Below, one piece after another: positions 1-7,023 of a DNA stretch of 16,292 nucleotides (positions are counted from its first letter, which is position 1; each line of letters opens with the position of its first letter). The stretch spans positions 1-16,292 of the forward strand of contig DOZC01000003.1 of the NCBI GenBank assembly GCA_003518205.1, in the 5' to 3' direction. Below the pieces are notes generated by a model that did no database searches, was not told the origin of the DNA, and saw nothing but the letters and a program-made list of their open reading frames with translations. Position numbers and translations under genes: made by a program. Source of the stretch: Minisyncoccota bacterium. GTDB lineage: Bacteria; Patescibacteriota; Microgenomatia; UBA1400; PJMF01.

Positions 1-743
1 TGCCACTTTTGGCTCTGGGAATTTTTGGATTAAGCAGTTTTTTTAGCTTGCAGCGGTCGATGATATTTTGGGAAAAAATTCCACTCTTAGCTCTAGCTCA
101 ATTTCCTTGGCGTTGGTTAAGTATCGCCAGTTTAGGTTTGGCCTTGGGAATTGGAGCTTTAGGAGCCTTGACCCCCAAAGTCTGGTGGCGAAGTGGGTTG
201 CTTTGGTTGGTTTTTGGGAGTTTGTTTTTAAGCAGTAGCTATTTTCAACCAGAATTTTTCTTAAGTGATAATCAAGGACTTTATTATACCGATCCAATCA
301 AAATTCAAAACTCCATGAGTGATATTCTTCCAGACTACATTCCCAAACAAATGGCTGCCAATCTCACTCCTCCTCCAAATCTGTGGTTAAATCCAGACCT
401 GAAATCTACCGATGTAGAAGTTATAGTTAATCGAACCCATGAGAAGTTACTCCGAGTCACTCAAAGTCAACCAATTCAACTCGAGTTAGCGGTGGCTGAT
501 TTTCCGGCTTGGGGAATTGAGTTGGATGGCCAGGCAATTGAAAAATCTGTTGGTGAATTAGGAAATATTAGTTTGATTGTTCCAGCCGGAAGTCATTTGG
601 TTGGAGTGGTTTGGCAAAGTACTCTCCTTGAGCAAGTAAGTAATTTTGCTAGTTTGATCGGATTTGGTCTGGTTTTGGCGCTGGGGCTTCAGACGACGGA
701 ACCAAAACTGTCAAAATTCAACAAAAATCGGTTTAAAAGTTAA
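1..743 (+). CDS. Polytopic membrane protein, 6-pyruvoyl-tetrahydropterin synthase-related type (C-terminal part)
   Basis: The reading frame is open from the first bases (codons from position 3), so this is the 3' part of a larger gene whose start lies outside the window. About 247 residues are visible. They begin in a hydrophobic segment, followed by a W-E-K-I-P stretch and an A-Q-F-P-W-R-W motif. That motif resembles the IQFPWR signature of large membrane proteins annotated as 6-pyruvoyl-tetrahydropterin synthase-related, which is recalled from family knowledge. Two further membrane segments follow, then a soluble domain of about 130 residues that is probably extracytoplasmic, then a last membrane helix and a short basic tail (KFNKNRFKS). 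The end of the soluble domain (IVPAGSHLVGVVW) looks like the beta-sandwich seen in YfhO-like proteins. The exact reaction is unknown. Such proteins are often found beside glycosyltransferases and may be GT-C-like themselves. The TTG at 9 is not a credible start. Confidence 0.65.
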   Translation, partial: PLLALGIFGLSSFFSLQRSMIFWEKIPLLALAQFPWRWLSIASLGLALGIGALGALTPKVWWRSGLLWLVFGSLFLSSSYFQPEFFLSDNQGLYYTDPIKIQNSMSDILPDYIPKQMAANLTPPPNLWLNPDLKSTDVEVIVNRTHEKLLRVTQSQPIQLELAVADFPAWGIELDGQAIEKSVGELGNISLIVPAGSHLVGVVWQSTLLEQVSNFASLIGFGLVLALGLQTTEPKLSKFNKNRFKS

Positions 744-752
744 CTTGTTTCT

Positions 753-2228
753 ATGTCATCAACTCCCATCACCATCACCGAAGTTCAGGCTGTCAAACAA
801 AAAACCGTTTCGGGAGTAATATCATTTTTTTTCCGCACGGCGCTAATTCAAGGAATTGGTTTGGCAACAGCTTTAATTTTAAGTGCTTTTTTGGCTCCAG
901 AAGATTTTGGAATCTATGGCTTTGTGACTCAATTGATTGGGCTGTTGGTTTTCTTTTCAGATGTAGGTTTGGCAGCTTCCTTGGTGCAAAAGCCAGAAGA
1001 ACCAACTGTGATTGACTATCGAACTGCTTTTACCACTCAACAAATTCTATCGTGGCTAATTGTGCTGCTTTGCGGTGGTTTGATTTTAATTCCAGCTGTG
1101 AGTACCAAAATCGGTTCGGCCGGCACCTGGGTTTTGATTAGCCTGGCTTTGTCTTTTCCTTTAGCTAGTTTAAAAACTATTCCTTCGATTATGTTGGAAC
1201 GAAAACTGGATTTTAATCGCTTGGTGCTACCTCAGATTTTTGAACAATTAGTTTTTAATGGAATTCTAATAGTCCTGGCCTGGAAGGGTTTGGGAGTTTT
1301 GGCATATGCTTACGCTATCATTGCTCGCTCGATTACGGGAGTAATTGCTATGACTCTAATTCAAAGTTGGCCGTTTGGTTGGGCTTTTGACAAAGCAGCC
1401 TTAAAAACTTTATTGTCTTACGGTTTGAAATTTCAACTCAATGATTTTTTGGCCAGAATTAAGGATCAACTTTTCTTTTTAGCCTTAGGAGCTTTCTTGC
1501 CTATTAGAGACTTTGGCTACATGCAGTGGGCAAAAAACTGGTCGCTTTATCCGTACAATTTAACCGTTCAAAATATTATGTCGGTAACTTTTCCGACTTT
1601 TGCCAGGTTACAACATGATGTCTTATTACTCAAAAAGGCCATTGAAAAATCAATCTTCTTTATTAGTTTGTCAATTTTCCCGATTTTAGTAGCTATGGCG
1701 ATGTTGATTGGGCCTCTAACTGTGGTGGTGGAAAAATACCATAAATGGCAACCATCAGTGCCGAGCTTTATTTTATTTGCTTTGAGTATTGGGTGGGCGG
1801 CGATTTCAACACCTTTGGTGAATACCCTCAATGCCATCGGCAAAATTAATGAGTCACTGAAGTTGATGATGATTTGGACTGTTTTAACCTGGGTTTTAAC
1901 TCCACCTTTAGTTTGGTGGTTTGGTTTTACTGGAGTAGCCATCTCGGCATTTATAATTTCATTTACTTCGATTTTACCGGTGATAAGTGTTAAAAAAATT
2001 GTCCCCGTAGCGATTTGGCCTCAAGTCAAAGTTCCTTTGATTGCTAGCTCTGGCATGGCCCTGGTGGGTTGGTGGGGCCAATCTCTTTGGAGCACAAATC
2101 TGAGTTGGCTACTTTTAGGAGGTGTCATTTTGGCAACGTGTTATGTTGGAATGGCTTTTCTGGTGGGCGGCAACCAAATTTTGACTGAAATTAAATCCTT
2201 GAAAACCGCCAAAGCCGAAACCAAATAA
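753..2228 (+). CDS. Wzx/WzxC-type polysaccharide flippase (MOP superfamily)
   Basis: The 491-residue protein is hydrophobic along almost its whole length and has the usual size of O-antigen or exopolysaccharide flippases, which carry 12 to 14 membrane helices. The N-terminal third is the most diagnostic. A helix at about residues 22-45 is followed by LAPEDFGIYGFV, then FFSDVGLAASLVQKPEE and a YRTAFTTQQ stretch. This pattern is typical of the Polysacc_synt_3/WzxC branch. Its expected job is to move a lipid-linked oligosaccharide from the cytoplasmic to the outer face of the membrane. It lies 9 nt after the preceding gene and upstream of a long series of glycosyltransferases, consistent with export of their product. 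The ATG at 753 has no Shine-Dalgarno sequence, and translation may be coupled to the upstream gene. The substrate cannot be read from the sequence. Confidence 0.85.
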   Translation: MSSTPITITEVQAVKQKTVSGVISFFFRTALIQGIGLATALILSAFLAPEDFGIYGFVTQLIGLLVFFSDVGLAASLVQKPEEPTVIDYRTAFTTQQILSWLIVLLCGGLILIPAVSTKIGSAGTWVLISLALSFPLASLKTIPSIMLERKLDFNRLVLPQIFEQLVFNGILIVLAWKGLGVLAYAYAIIARSITGVIAMTLIQSWPFGWAFDKAALKTLLSYGLKFQLNDFLARIKDQLFFLALGAFLPIRDFGYMQWAKNWSLYPYNLTVQNIMSVTFPTFARLQHDVLLLKKAIEKSIFFISLSIFPILVAMAMLIGPLTVVVEKYHKWQPSVPSFILFALSIGWAAISTPLVNTLNAIGKINESLKLMMIWTVLTWVLTPPLVWWFGFTGVAISAFIISFTSILPVISVKKIVPVAIWPQVKVPLIASSGMALVGWWGQSLWSTNLSWLLLGGVILATCYVGMAFLVGGNQILTEIKSLKTAKAETK

Positions 2229-2272
2229 AACTCAATCCCATACTCAAAATTGCTTTAGATACCAAGATCTAA

Positions 2273-2302
2273 TTGTCAGTTAAGCCCAAGCTATACTACA
2301 CT
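2273..2302 (+). promoter_or_regulatory. Probable promoter of the GT2 gene at 2321
   Basis: TTGTCA (2273-2278) is followed after 18 nt by TACACT (2297-2302). A better -10 hexamer, TATACT (2292-2297), overlaps it but leaves only 13 nt to the same -35. Transcription would begin near 2304-2309, leaving a short leader that still contains the GAAGG at 2310-2314. Which hexamer is used cannot be decided by eye. Confidence 0.5.
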
Positions 2303-2309
2303 GATGTCT

Positions 2310-2314
2310 GAAGG
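2310..2314 (+). promoter_or_regulatory. Shine-Dalgarno-like GAAGG before the GT2 gene at 2321
   Basis: GAAGG ends 6 nt before the ATG at 2321, a normal ribosome-binding distance. It is the only clear Shine-Dalgarno match among the ten visible gene starts. It sits inside the near-palindrome TGAAGGCTTCA (2309-2319). Confidence 0.45.
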
Positions 2315-2320
2315 CTTCAA

Positions 2321-3250
2321 ATGAGTTCCAAAAAACCCCAACTTTCAGTTGTTTTGAATGTCAAAAATGCGGCGAAGATTTTACCGAGAGCTTTAGAATC
2401 GGTGTCATTTGCGACTGAAATCATCGTGGTAGATATGGAGAGCACTGATAAAACAGTAGAGGTTGCAAAAAGCTTCAATGCTAGAATTTTTTCTCATCCA
2501 GATGTGGGTTATGCTGATCCAGCCCGTAATTTTGGCCTGAGCCAGGCAAAATTTCCCTGGATTTTAGTTTTGGATGCTGACGAAGTAGTTTCAACCTCGC
2601 TGCAACACAAAATTTTAGAGTTAATTTCTGAACCGACAGCTGATGTTTATTGGTTACCTCGCCAGAACTTGTTTTTTGGTCATTGGCTCAATAAAGCTGG
2701 TTGGTGGCCCGATCATCAGCCGAGATTGTTTCGCCGGGGCATGGTTTCTTGGGCAGTTGGAGTTCATCGCATGCCAGACATCAAGGGGTTAGAGTTACGT
2801 TTGGCAGTCAAACCAGAATGGGCCTTACTTCACACTAATTACGTGAGTGTTGACCAGTTTGTGGCCAAACTCAATCAGTACACTTCGCTTCAGGCCAAAG
2901 AAGCTATCCAAGAAGATCCTCAGTCCGCTTTGGTTGCCAGTCAAACTTCAGTTTTACTTAAGAGTTATTTTGATGAATTACTCAAGCGCTGGCTGGCTTT
3001 GCGAGGCATTGACGACGGTTTGCATGGTACGGCTGCAGCTTTTTTGCAAGCTAACTATGAGCTGATTAAACAACTTAAGCTTTGGCAACTTGCCGGTTTT
3101 CCACCTACCATCAATGATCAAAAAGATTCAGAGCGAGTGATTCGCCAATTTCAAGCAGATTTGAATTATTGGTTAGCGGACTGGCACTTGGAACACTCGA
3201 GTGGCTTGATCAAAATTTTTTGGTGGATCCGCCGCCGCTTGAAGTTTTAA
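2321..3250 (+). CDS. GT2 glycosyltransferase, WaaE/LOS beta-1,4-glucosyltransferase-like
   Basis: This 309-residue enzyme has a GT-A fold typical of GT2. The nucleotide-binding strand with D38 (VDMESTDKT) and the metal-binding DADE at residues 85-88 are both present, and their spacing matches WaaE/KdtX-like enzymes. Further motifs are the PARN stretch around 67-70, the W-W-P-D-H-Q-P-R-L-F region and VHRMPDIKG, which probably shapes the acceptor site. Near the C terminus RGIDDG precedes an amphipathic stretch and LKLWQL. The last residues (IKIFWWIRRRLKF) are aromatic and basic, suggesting attachment to the inner membrane. It should transfer a hexose from a nucleotide sugar to a lipid-linked glycan; donor and linkage are unknown. 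It appears to be its own transcription unit, with gaps carrying promoter-like hexamers on both sides. It is paralogous to the genes at 4190 and 15504. Confidence 0.85.
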   Translation: MSSKKPQLSVVLNVKNAAKILPRALESVSFATEIIVVDMESTDKTVEVAKSFNARIFSHPDVGYADPARNFGLSQAKFPWILVLDADEVVSTSLQHKILELISEPTADVYWLPRQNLFFGHWLNKAGWWPDHQPRLFRRGMVSWAVGVHRMPDIKGLELRLAVKPEWALLHTNYVSVDQFVAKLNQYTSLQAKEAIQEDPQSALVASQTSVLLKSYFDELLKRWLALRGIDDGLHGTAAAFLQANYELIKQLKLWQLAGFPPTINDQKDSERVIRQFQADLNYWLADWHLEHSSGLIKIFWWIRRRLKF

Positions 3251-3257
3251 ATTAAGT

Positions 3258-3263
3258 TATAAT
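3258..3263 (+). promoter_or_regulatory. Consensus -10 TATAAT, 9 nt before the ATG at 3273
   Basis: A perfect TATAAT lies in the 22-nt gap between two genes. Only 9 nt separate it from the ATG, so a start site 6-7 nt downstream would give a leader of 2-3 nt at most. No convincing -35 is seen; TTGAAG at 3239-3244 is only 13 nt upstream. There is no Shine-Dalgarno sequence. It would drive the run of genes from 3273 to 10315. Confidence 0.6.
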
Positions 3264-3272
3264 GATCAAGTT

Positions 3273-4187
3273 ATGGACCTGATCTCAATTGTTATCGTTA
3301 ACTATAACACTCCTCAAGATATTCGAGGTTGTTTGGACTCTTTGTTTCAAGTCAAAACTAGTGATTTTAAATTTAACGTAATTGTGGTGGATAACGGTTC
3401 AAAAAAATCGCTACAACTTTCGAGTAAATACCTTGATCATGGAGTGCATTTGTTACGAAGTGAGTCAAATTTGGGTTTTACTGGCGGCAATAATTTAGGT
3501 ATTAGCCATGCCATCAAGGCATATCAATCAGATTATGTCTTACTGCTCAACTCGGATACTGTAGTAGCTCCTGATTTTTTAAGTTTTCTTTATCATCAGC
3601 TAAAAACTAATCCCAAAGCAGGTTTGGCGGCACCTAAAATTTATTTTTATCAAGGTTTTGAATTTTTTAACAAAAGTTATCCTAGCACTGATAAACACCG
3701 AGTGATTTGGTATGCTGGGGGCAGTGTTGATTGGGTCAACCTTGCCTCATTTCATCGAGGGGTGGACGAAGTTGATCGTGGTCAATTTGACCAACTAACT
3801 GAAAGTGATTTTGCCACTGGTTGTGGAGTTTTAATCAGACGAGAGTTAATTGAGCGAGTGGGAATTTTGGATAAAAGGTTTTTTCTTTATTCCGAGGACG
3901 TGGATTATTCTCTTCGAATTAAACGAGCCGGATTTTCGGTGTTGTTTGTTCCAGAGTCTGTGATTTGGCATAAGGTGGGTCGTTCTAGTGGTGGCGCAGG
4001 TTCCAGATTGCAGCAATATTACCAAACTCGAAATCGAATTCTGTTAACTTTTAAACATGGACCATTAGTAGCTAAAATTACCGCAGCGAGACTGATGATT
4101 CAGTGGCTTTTGAGCGGTAATATGACTGAGCGGCAGGCCGTATTGGATTTTATTTTTGGTCGGTTTGGAAAACAAACTATAGTTTAA
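3273..4187 (+). CDS. GT2 glycosyltransferase, rhamnosyltransferase (WbbL)-like
   Basis: This 304-residue enzyme starts with the strand ISIVIVNYNT, followed by VVDNGS (D40), SNLGFTGGNN at about 65-74, and NSDT at residues 93-96 as the metal-binding motif. WYAGGSVDW and the RGVDEVDRGQFD stretch lead into FATGCGVLIRRELIERVG. FFLYSEDVDYSLR (E208, D209, D211) supplies the catalytic-base region. This order is characteristic of the GT2 subfamily holding WbbL-type dTDP-rhamnosyltransferases, so it likely acts in the cytoplasm on a lipid-linked acceptor. That donor is only a family guess, because many members use other sugars. The conserved IWHKVGRSSGG and YYQTRNR near the C terminus strengthen the family assignment. 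It heads the tightly packed run that continues to 10315; the next gene starts 2 nt after its stop. Confidence 0.85.
   Translation: MDLISIVIVNYNTPQDIRGCLDSLFQVKTSDFKFNVIVVDNGSKKSLQLSSKYLDHGVHLLRSESNLGFTGGNNLGISHAIKAYQSDYVLLLNSDTVVAPDFLSFLYHQLKTNPKAGLAAPKIYFYQGFEFFNKSYPSTDKHRVIWYAGGSVDWVNLASFHRGVDEVDRGQFDQLTESDFATGCGVLIRRELIERVGILDKRFFLYSEDVDYSLRIKRAGFSVLFVPESVIWHKVGRSSGGAGSRLQQYYQTRNRILLTFKHGPLVAKITAARLMIQWLLSGNMTERQAVLDFIFGRFGKQTIV
4178..4183 (+). promoter_or_regulatory. Possible internal -10 TATAGT, 6 nt before the ATG at 4190
   Basis: TATAGT is formed by the last codons of the preceding gene and ends 6 nt before the ATG at 4190, the distance expected if transcription began on the start codon itself. 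Because it lies in coding sequence and the genes are only 2 nt apart, it may be coincidence. No -35 was seen. Confidence 0.25.
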
Positions 4188-4189
4188 AT

Positions 4190-5038
4190 ATGTCAACTTC
4201 AAAAACCCCCGCCATTACTGCTGTGATTATTGCTCGCAACGAGGCTCAAATGTTGCCAAATTGTCTCCAAACCCTGAAGTGGTGCCAGGAAGTTTTAGTT
4301 ATCGATAATGGTTCAACTGATAAAACAGCTATCCAAGCAGAAAAATTTGGAGCTGAAATCATCACTATCAATTACGACTCCTTTGCCAAACTTCGCAACG
4401 AGGCTCTCAAACGAGTGAAGACTCCTTGGTTGATTTACATTGATGCTGATGAGCGAGTTTCTCCGGCTTTGGCTCGAGAAATTTTAGTTACCATAGAAAC
4501 TCAAAAAACCGAATCTCAACTAGCAGCTTTAGCTTTTAACCGAACCAATATTTTTTATGGTCATCCAATGTTGGCTGGAGGTTGGCAAGAAGATGTGGTG
4601 CCGAGAGTTTTTAAAACCACGGCTTTAAAATTTTGGACCGGCATGGTTCATGAAACACCTCATTTTGAGGGAGATCAATTATTACTTCAACAACCCTTGA
4701 TACATTTGACTCATCGATCAACCGCTGATGGACTTTTAAAAACCGCAACTTGGACTCATCGAGAAGCCCAACTCCTTTATGAGAGTAATTTGCCTCCAGT
4801 GACACTTTTAACTTTACTTCGAAAAACTTTAGCCGAAATTTGGCGTCGCGCCATTGTAAAAAAAGGTTATCGAGACGGTCAAGTGGGCTGGATTGAAGCT
4901 CTAATTCAAGGCATGAATAAAATGTTGATTTACATTCAAGTTTGGGAGTTGCAGCAAAAACCCAGTCTGAATCAACAATATGATCAATTTGACAAACAAC
5001 TAATCACTGATTGGCAAAATTACCCTGATTTATTATGA
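4190..5038 (+). CDS. GT2 glycosyltransferase, WaaE-like (second paralogue)
   Basis: The 282-residue protein opens with ITAVIIARNEAQMLPNCL, then VIDNGSTDKT (D39, D44) and IDADERV with DADE at residues 85-88, exactly the spacing of the paralogue at 2321. AKLRNEALK corresponds to the PARN region. GMVHETPHFEG is the acceptor-side motif shared with WaaE-like LPS-core glucosyltransferases. KKGYRDGQVGWIEALIQG followed by VWEL repeats the C-terminal signature of the paralogues. Expected activity is transfer of one hexose from a nucleotide sugar on the cytoplasmic side. The start codon follows the previous stop by 2 nt and lacks a Shine-Dalgarno sequence, and the TGA stop overlaps the next ATG as ATGA, so translation is probably coupled in both directions. 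Donor sugar and linkage are unknown. Confidence 0.85.
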   Translation: MSTSKTPAITAVIIARNEAQMLPNCLQTLKWCQEVLVIDNGSTDKTAIQAEKFGAEIITINYDSFAKLRNEALKRVKTPWLIYIDADERVSPALAREILVTIETQKTESQLAALAFNRTNIFYGHPMLAGGWQEDVVPRVFKTTALKFWTGMVHETPHFEGDQLLLQQPLIHLTHRSTADGLLKTATWTHREAQLLYESNLPPVTLLTLLRKTLAEIWRRAIVKKGYRDGQVGWIEALIQGMNKMLIYIQVWELQQKPSLNQQYDQFDKQLITDWQNYPDLL

Positions 5039-6144
5039 AAATTTGTCTTTTTTCACCATATGTTCCCAAACACTTGGGTGGAGGAGAAAAATATCTTTTT
5101 GATGTAGCCGCCATTTTATTGAAGCTTCATCATCAGGTTTTTTTGGCTGTAGCTTCAGCTAAAAAACTGACTGAAGTAGAAAAACAACAGATTAGGCTGA
5201 AATATCAGGCTTTTATTAGCCAAGACTTAACTGAATTACAAATAACTGAGGCTCCTTTGTTTGAATCAAAATCAGGCTGGCAAAAATTGCTTTGGACAGC
5301 TCAATTTGAGGTGTTGTATTACCAAACTGATGGGAGTTTATTTTTTAGCTTAGCTCGAAAAAACATCCTTCACCTGCAAATTCCTTTTACCTCACCTAAA
5401 AATCATTGGGTGGATCGGTTAAAACTTTTAAATTGGCCAACCAAGAATGCTAATTCGGAATTTACGCGTCAAGTAGTTTCAAAAGCCTGGAAAACCCCAA
5501 TTCAATTTGTTCATTATCCAATGATCCAACCATTATTGCAGCCTTCAGAAATTGCCGTTTGTCTTCAAGCTAAACAGCCAATTATTTTGAATGTTGGTCG
5601 TTTTTTTCGGCAATTGCATTGTAAGCATCAAGAAATCTTAGTTCAAAGTTTTACTCGACTTTGTCAACAGTTTCCTCAAGTTCTTCGAGGTTGGAAGCTG
5701 GTTTGTATCGGAACAGTGGAAGATGAAGCTTACGCTACCGAAATCAAGGCTTTGGCAAAACATTTTCCTGTTGAGTTTATCCACGATGCTTCAAGAGAAA
5801 AATTGATGACATACTATAAAAAAGCCAGTATTTATTGGCATGCCACGGGTTTTGGGGAGAATCCTCGAAAAAATCCGGAAAAAATGGAACATTTTGGTAT
5901 TAGTACCGTTGAGGCCATGAGTGCTGGAGCCGCCCCAGTTGTAATTGGACAAGGAGGTCAACTCGAAATTCTTCGCGATCTCCCAGCTTGGAGTTGGCAA
6001 ACCCAGGCTGAATTAGAAGCCAAGACTTTGACTTTGATTAAAAATCAACCTCAACTCCGCACAGTTCAGCTCCAGGCTATTAAGGCGGCCAAATATTACA
6101 GTCCAGAACGTTTTGCAGAAACCCTCAAGAAAATGTTAGCATAG
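5035..6144 (+). CDS. GT4 glycosyltransferase, ALG11-like
   Basis: This 369-residue protein has the two-Rossmann GT-B layout. The N-terminal ICLFSPYVPKHLGGGEKYL carries the glycine loop (G15-G17). The donor domain starts at ILNVGRFF (186-190), with KHQEILVQSF just after. The retaining-GT signature is E285-HFGISTV-E293, the EX7E motif, followed by EAMSAGAAPVV and GQGGQLEIL. The stretch HATGFGENPRKNPEKMEHFG closely resembles ALG11-like GT4 enzymes, which add alpha-mannose to lipid-linked oligosaccharides. That fits a retaining transfer to the growing glycan, though the sugar is an inference. Its ATG overlaps the previous stop by 4 nt, and the next gene starts 3 nt after its own stop. No signal peptide is present, as expected for a peripheral cytoplasmic enzyme. 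Confidence 0.85.
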   Translation: MKICLFSPYVPKHLGGGEKYLFDVAAILLKLHHQVFLAVASAKKLTEVEKQQIRLKYQAFISQDLTELQITEAPLFESKSGWQKLLWTAQFEVLYYQTDGSLFFSLARKNILHLQIPFTSPKNHWVDRLKLLNWPTKNANSEFTRQVVSKAWKTPIQFVHYPMIQPLLQPSEIAVCLQAKQPIILNVGRFFRQLHCKHQEILVQSFTRLCQQFPQVLRGWKLVCIGTVEDEAYATEIKALAKHFPVEFIHDASREKLMTYYKKASIYWHATGFGENPRKNPEKMEHFGISTVEAMSAGAAPVVIGQGGQLEILRDLPAWSWQTQAELEAKTLTLIKNQPQLRTVQLQAIKAAKYYSPERFAETLKKMLA

Positions 6145-6147
6145 ACT

Positions 6148-7023
6148 ATGTCATTTTCTCCTCCAGTAAGTGTCGTGATTCCCAATCACAATGGCGTGAG
6201 GTTGCTTGAAAAGAATCTTCCAGCTGTGTTCAAAAGTTTGCGAGCTGGCGATGAGTTGGTCTTAATCGATGATGCTAGTACAGATGAGAGTGTGCTTTGG
6301 ATCAAAACGAAGTTTAACTGTCAGCAAATTCCTTCTTTTTTTTCAGAGACAGAACTTTGGCAGGGAAGTAATTCAAAAATTACTTTGAAATTATTAGTTA
6401 ATTTAAAAAATCGCCGCTTTGGAATGAGTTGTAATCGAGGAGTAGAGGTAGCGACTCATGATTATATTTTTTTGCTCAATAGTGATGTGGTGCCTCAATC
6501 AGATGTTTTGACGCCACTTTTGGCACACTTTGACCCAGAAAAAAACGGTGATCTAGTTTTTGGGGTAGGTTGTTTAGAAGTTGACTCTACTGACAATACG
6601 AGTCAAGCCGGCAAACAACAACTTTGGTTTGAGCGAGGATTATTTTTTCATTCCAAGGCCTCAAATTTTAATTCAGGTGAAACTGCTTGGGTAACTGGCG
6701 GTAGCGGTTTGTTCTCCAAATCCAAATGGCTGGCGATTGGAGGTTTTAATGCCATCTATTATCCAGCTTATTGGGAAGATATTGACCTTTCATTTCAAGC
6801 TCGAAAACGGGGTTGGAAAGTTTTATTCGAAGCCAAAGCCAGAGTTGAGCACAATCACGAAACCACCAATCAAACAATTTTTGGCCAAAAAAAGATTGCT
6901 GAAATGAGTTGGCGAAATGCTAAAAAATTTACTTGGAGAAATGGTAATTTTTGGCAAAAACTGGCCTTTTTATTGTGGCAACCTTACTGGTGGTGGAAAT
7001 ATCAAGCAATGGCAATCACTTAA
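6148..7023 (+). CDS. GT2 family glycosyltransferase
   Basis: The 291-residue enzyme begins PVSVVIPNHNGVRLLEKNL and continues with LIDDASTDES (D41, D42, D46). NRRFGMSCNRGVEVA precedes the metal-binding NSDVV motif (N111, S112, D113). VTGGSGLFSKSKWLAIGGF and the base motif WEDIDLSFQARKRGW (E210, D211, D213) complete a normal GT2 core, and RVEHNHETT follows. The order resembles the gene at 3273 more than the WaaE-like genes, but the middle is distinct and I cannot name the donor. The C terminus (LAFLLWQPYWWWKY) is aromatic and probably rests on the membrane. It lies 3 nt after the GT4 gene and its stop abuts the ATG of the first GT-C gene with no gap, so it is almost certainly co-translated with both. 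Confidence 0.8.
   Translation: MSFSPPVSVVIPNHNGVRLLEKNLPAVFKSLRAGDELVLIDDASTDESVLWIKTKFNCQQIPSFFSETELWQGSNSKITLKLLVNLKNRRFGMSCNRGVEVATHDYIFLLNSDVVPQSDVLTPLLAHFDPEKNGDLVFGVGCLEVDSTDNTSQAGKQQLWFERGLFFHSKASNFNSGETAWVTGGSGLFSKSKWLAIGGFNAIYYPAYWEDIDLSFQARKRGWKVLFEAKARVEHNHETTNQTIFGQKKIAEMSWRNAKKFTWRNGNFWQKLAFLLWQPYWWWKYQAMAIT

Noticed and set aside
741..746. TAACTT 6 nt before the flippase ATG as a leaderless -10
   Set aside because: It matches only the loose TANNNT pattern, coincides with the previous stop codon, and the gap is just 9 nt, so coupling is the simpler explanation.
1568..1942. Antisense open frame of 124 codons inside the flippase gene
   Set aside because: It overlaps a well-supported gene on the opposite strand, has no recognisable domain and fits a shadow frame.
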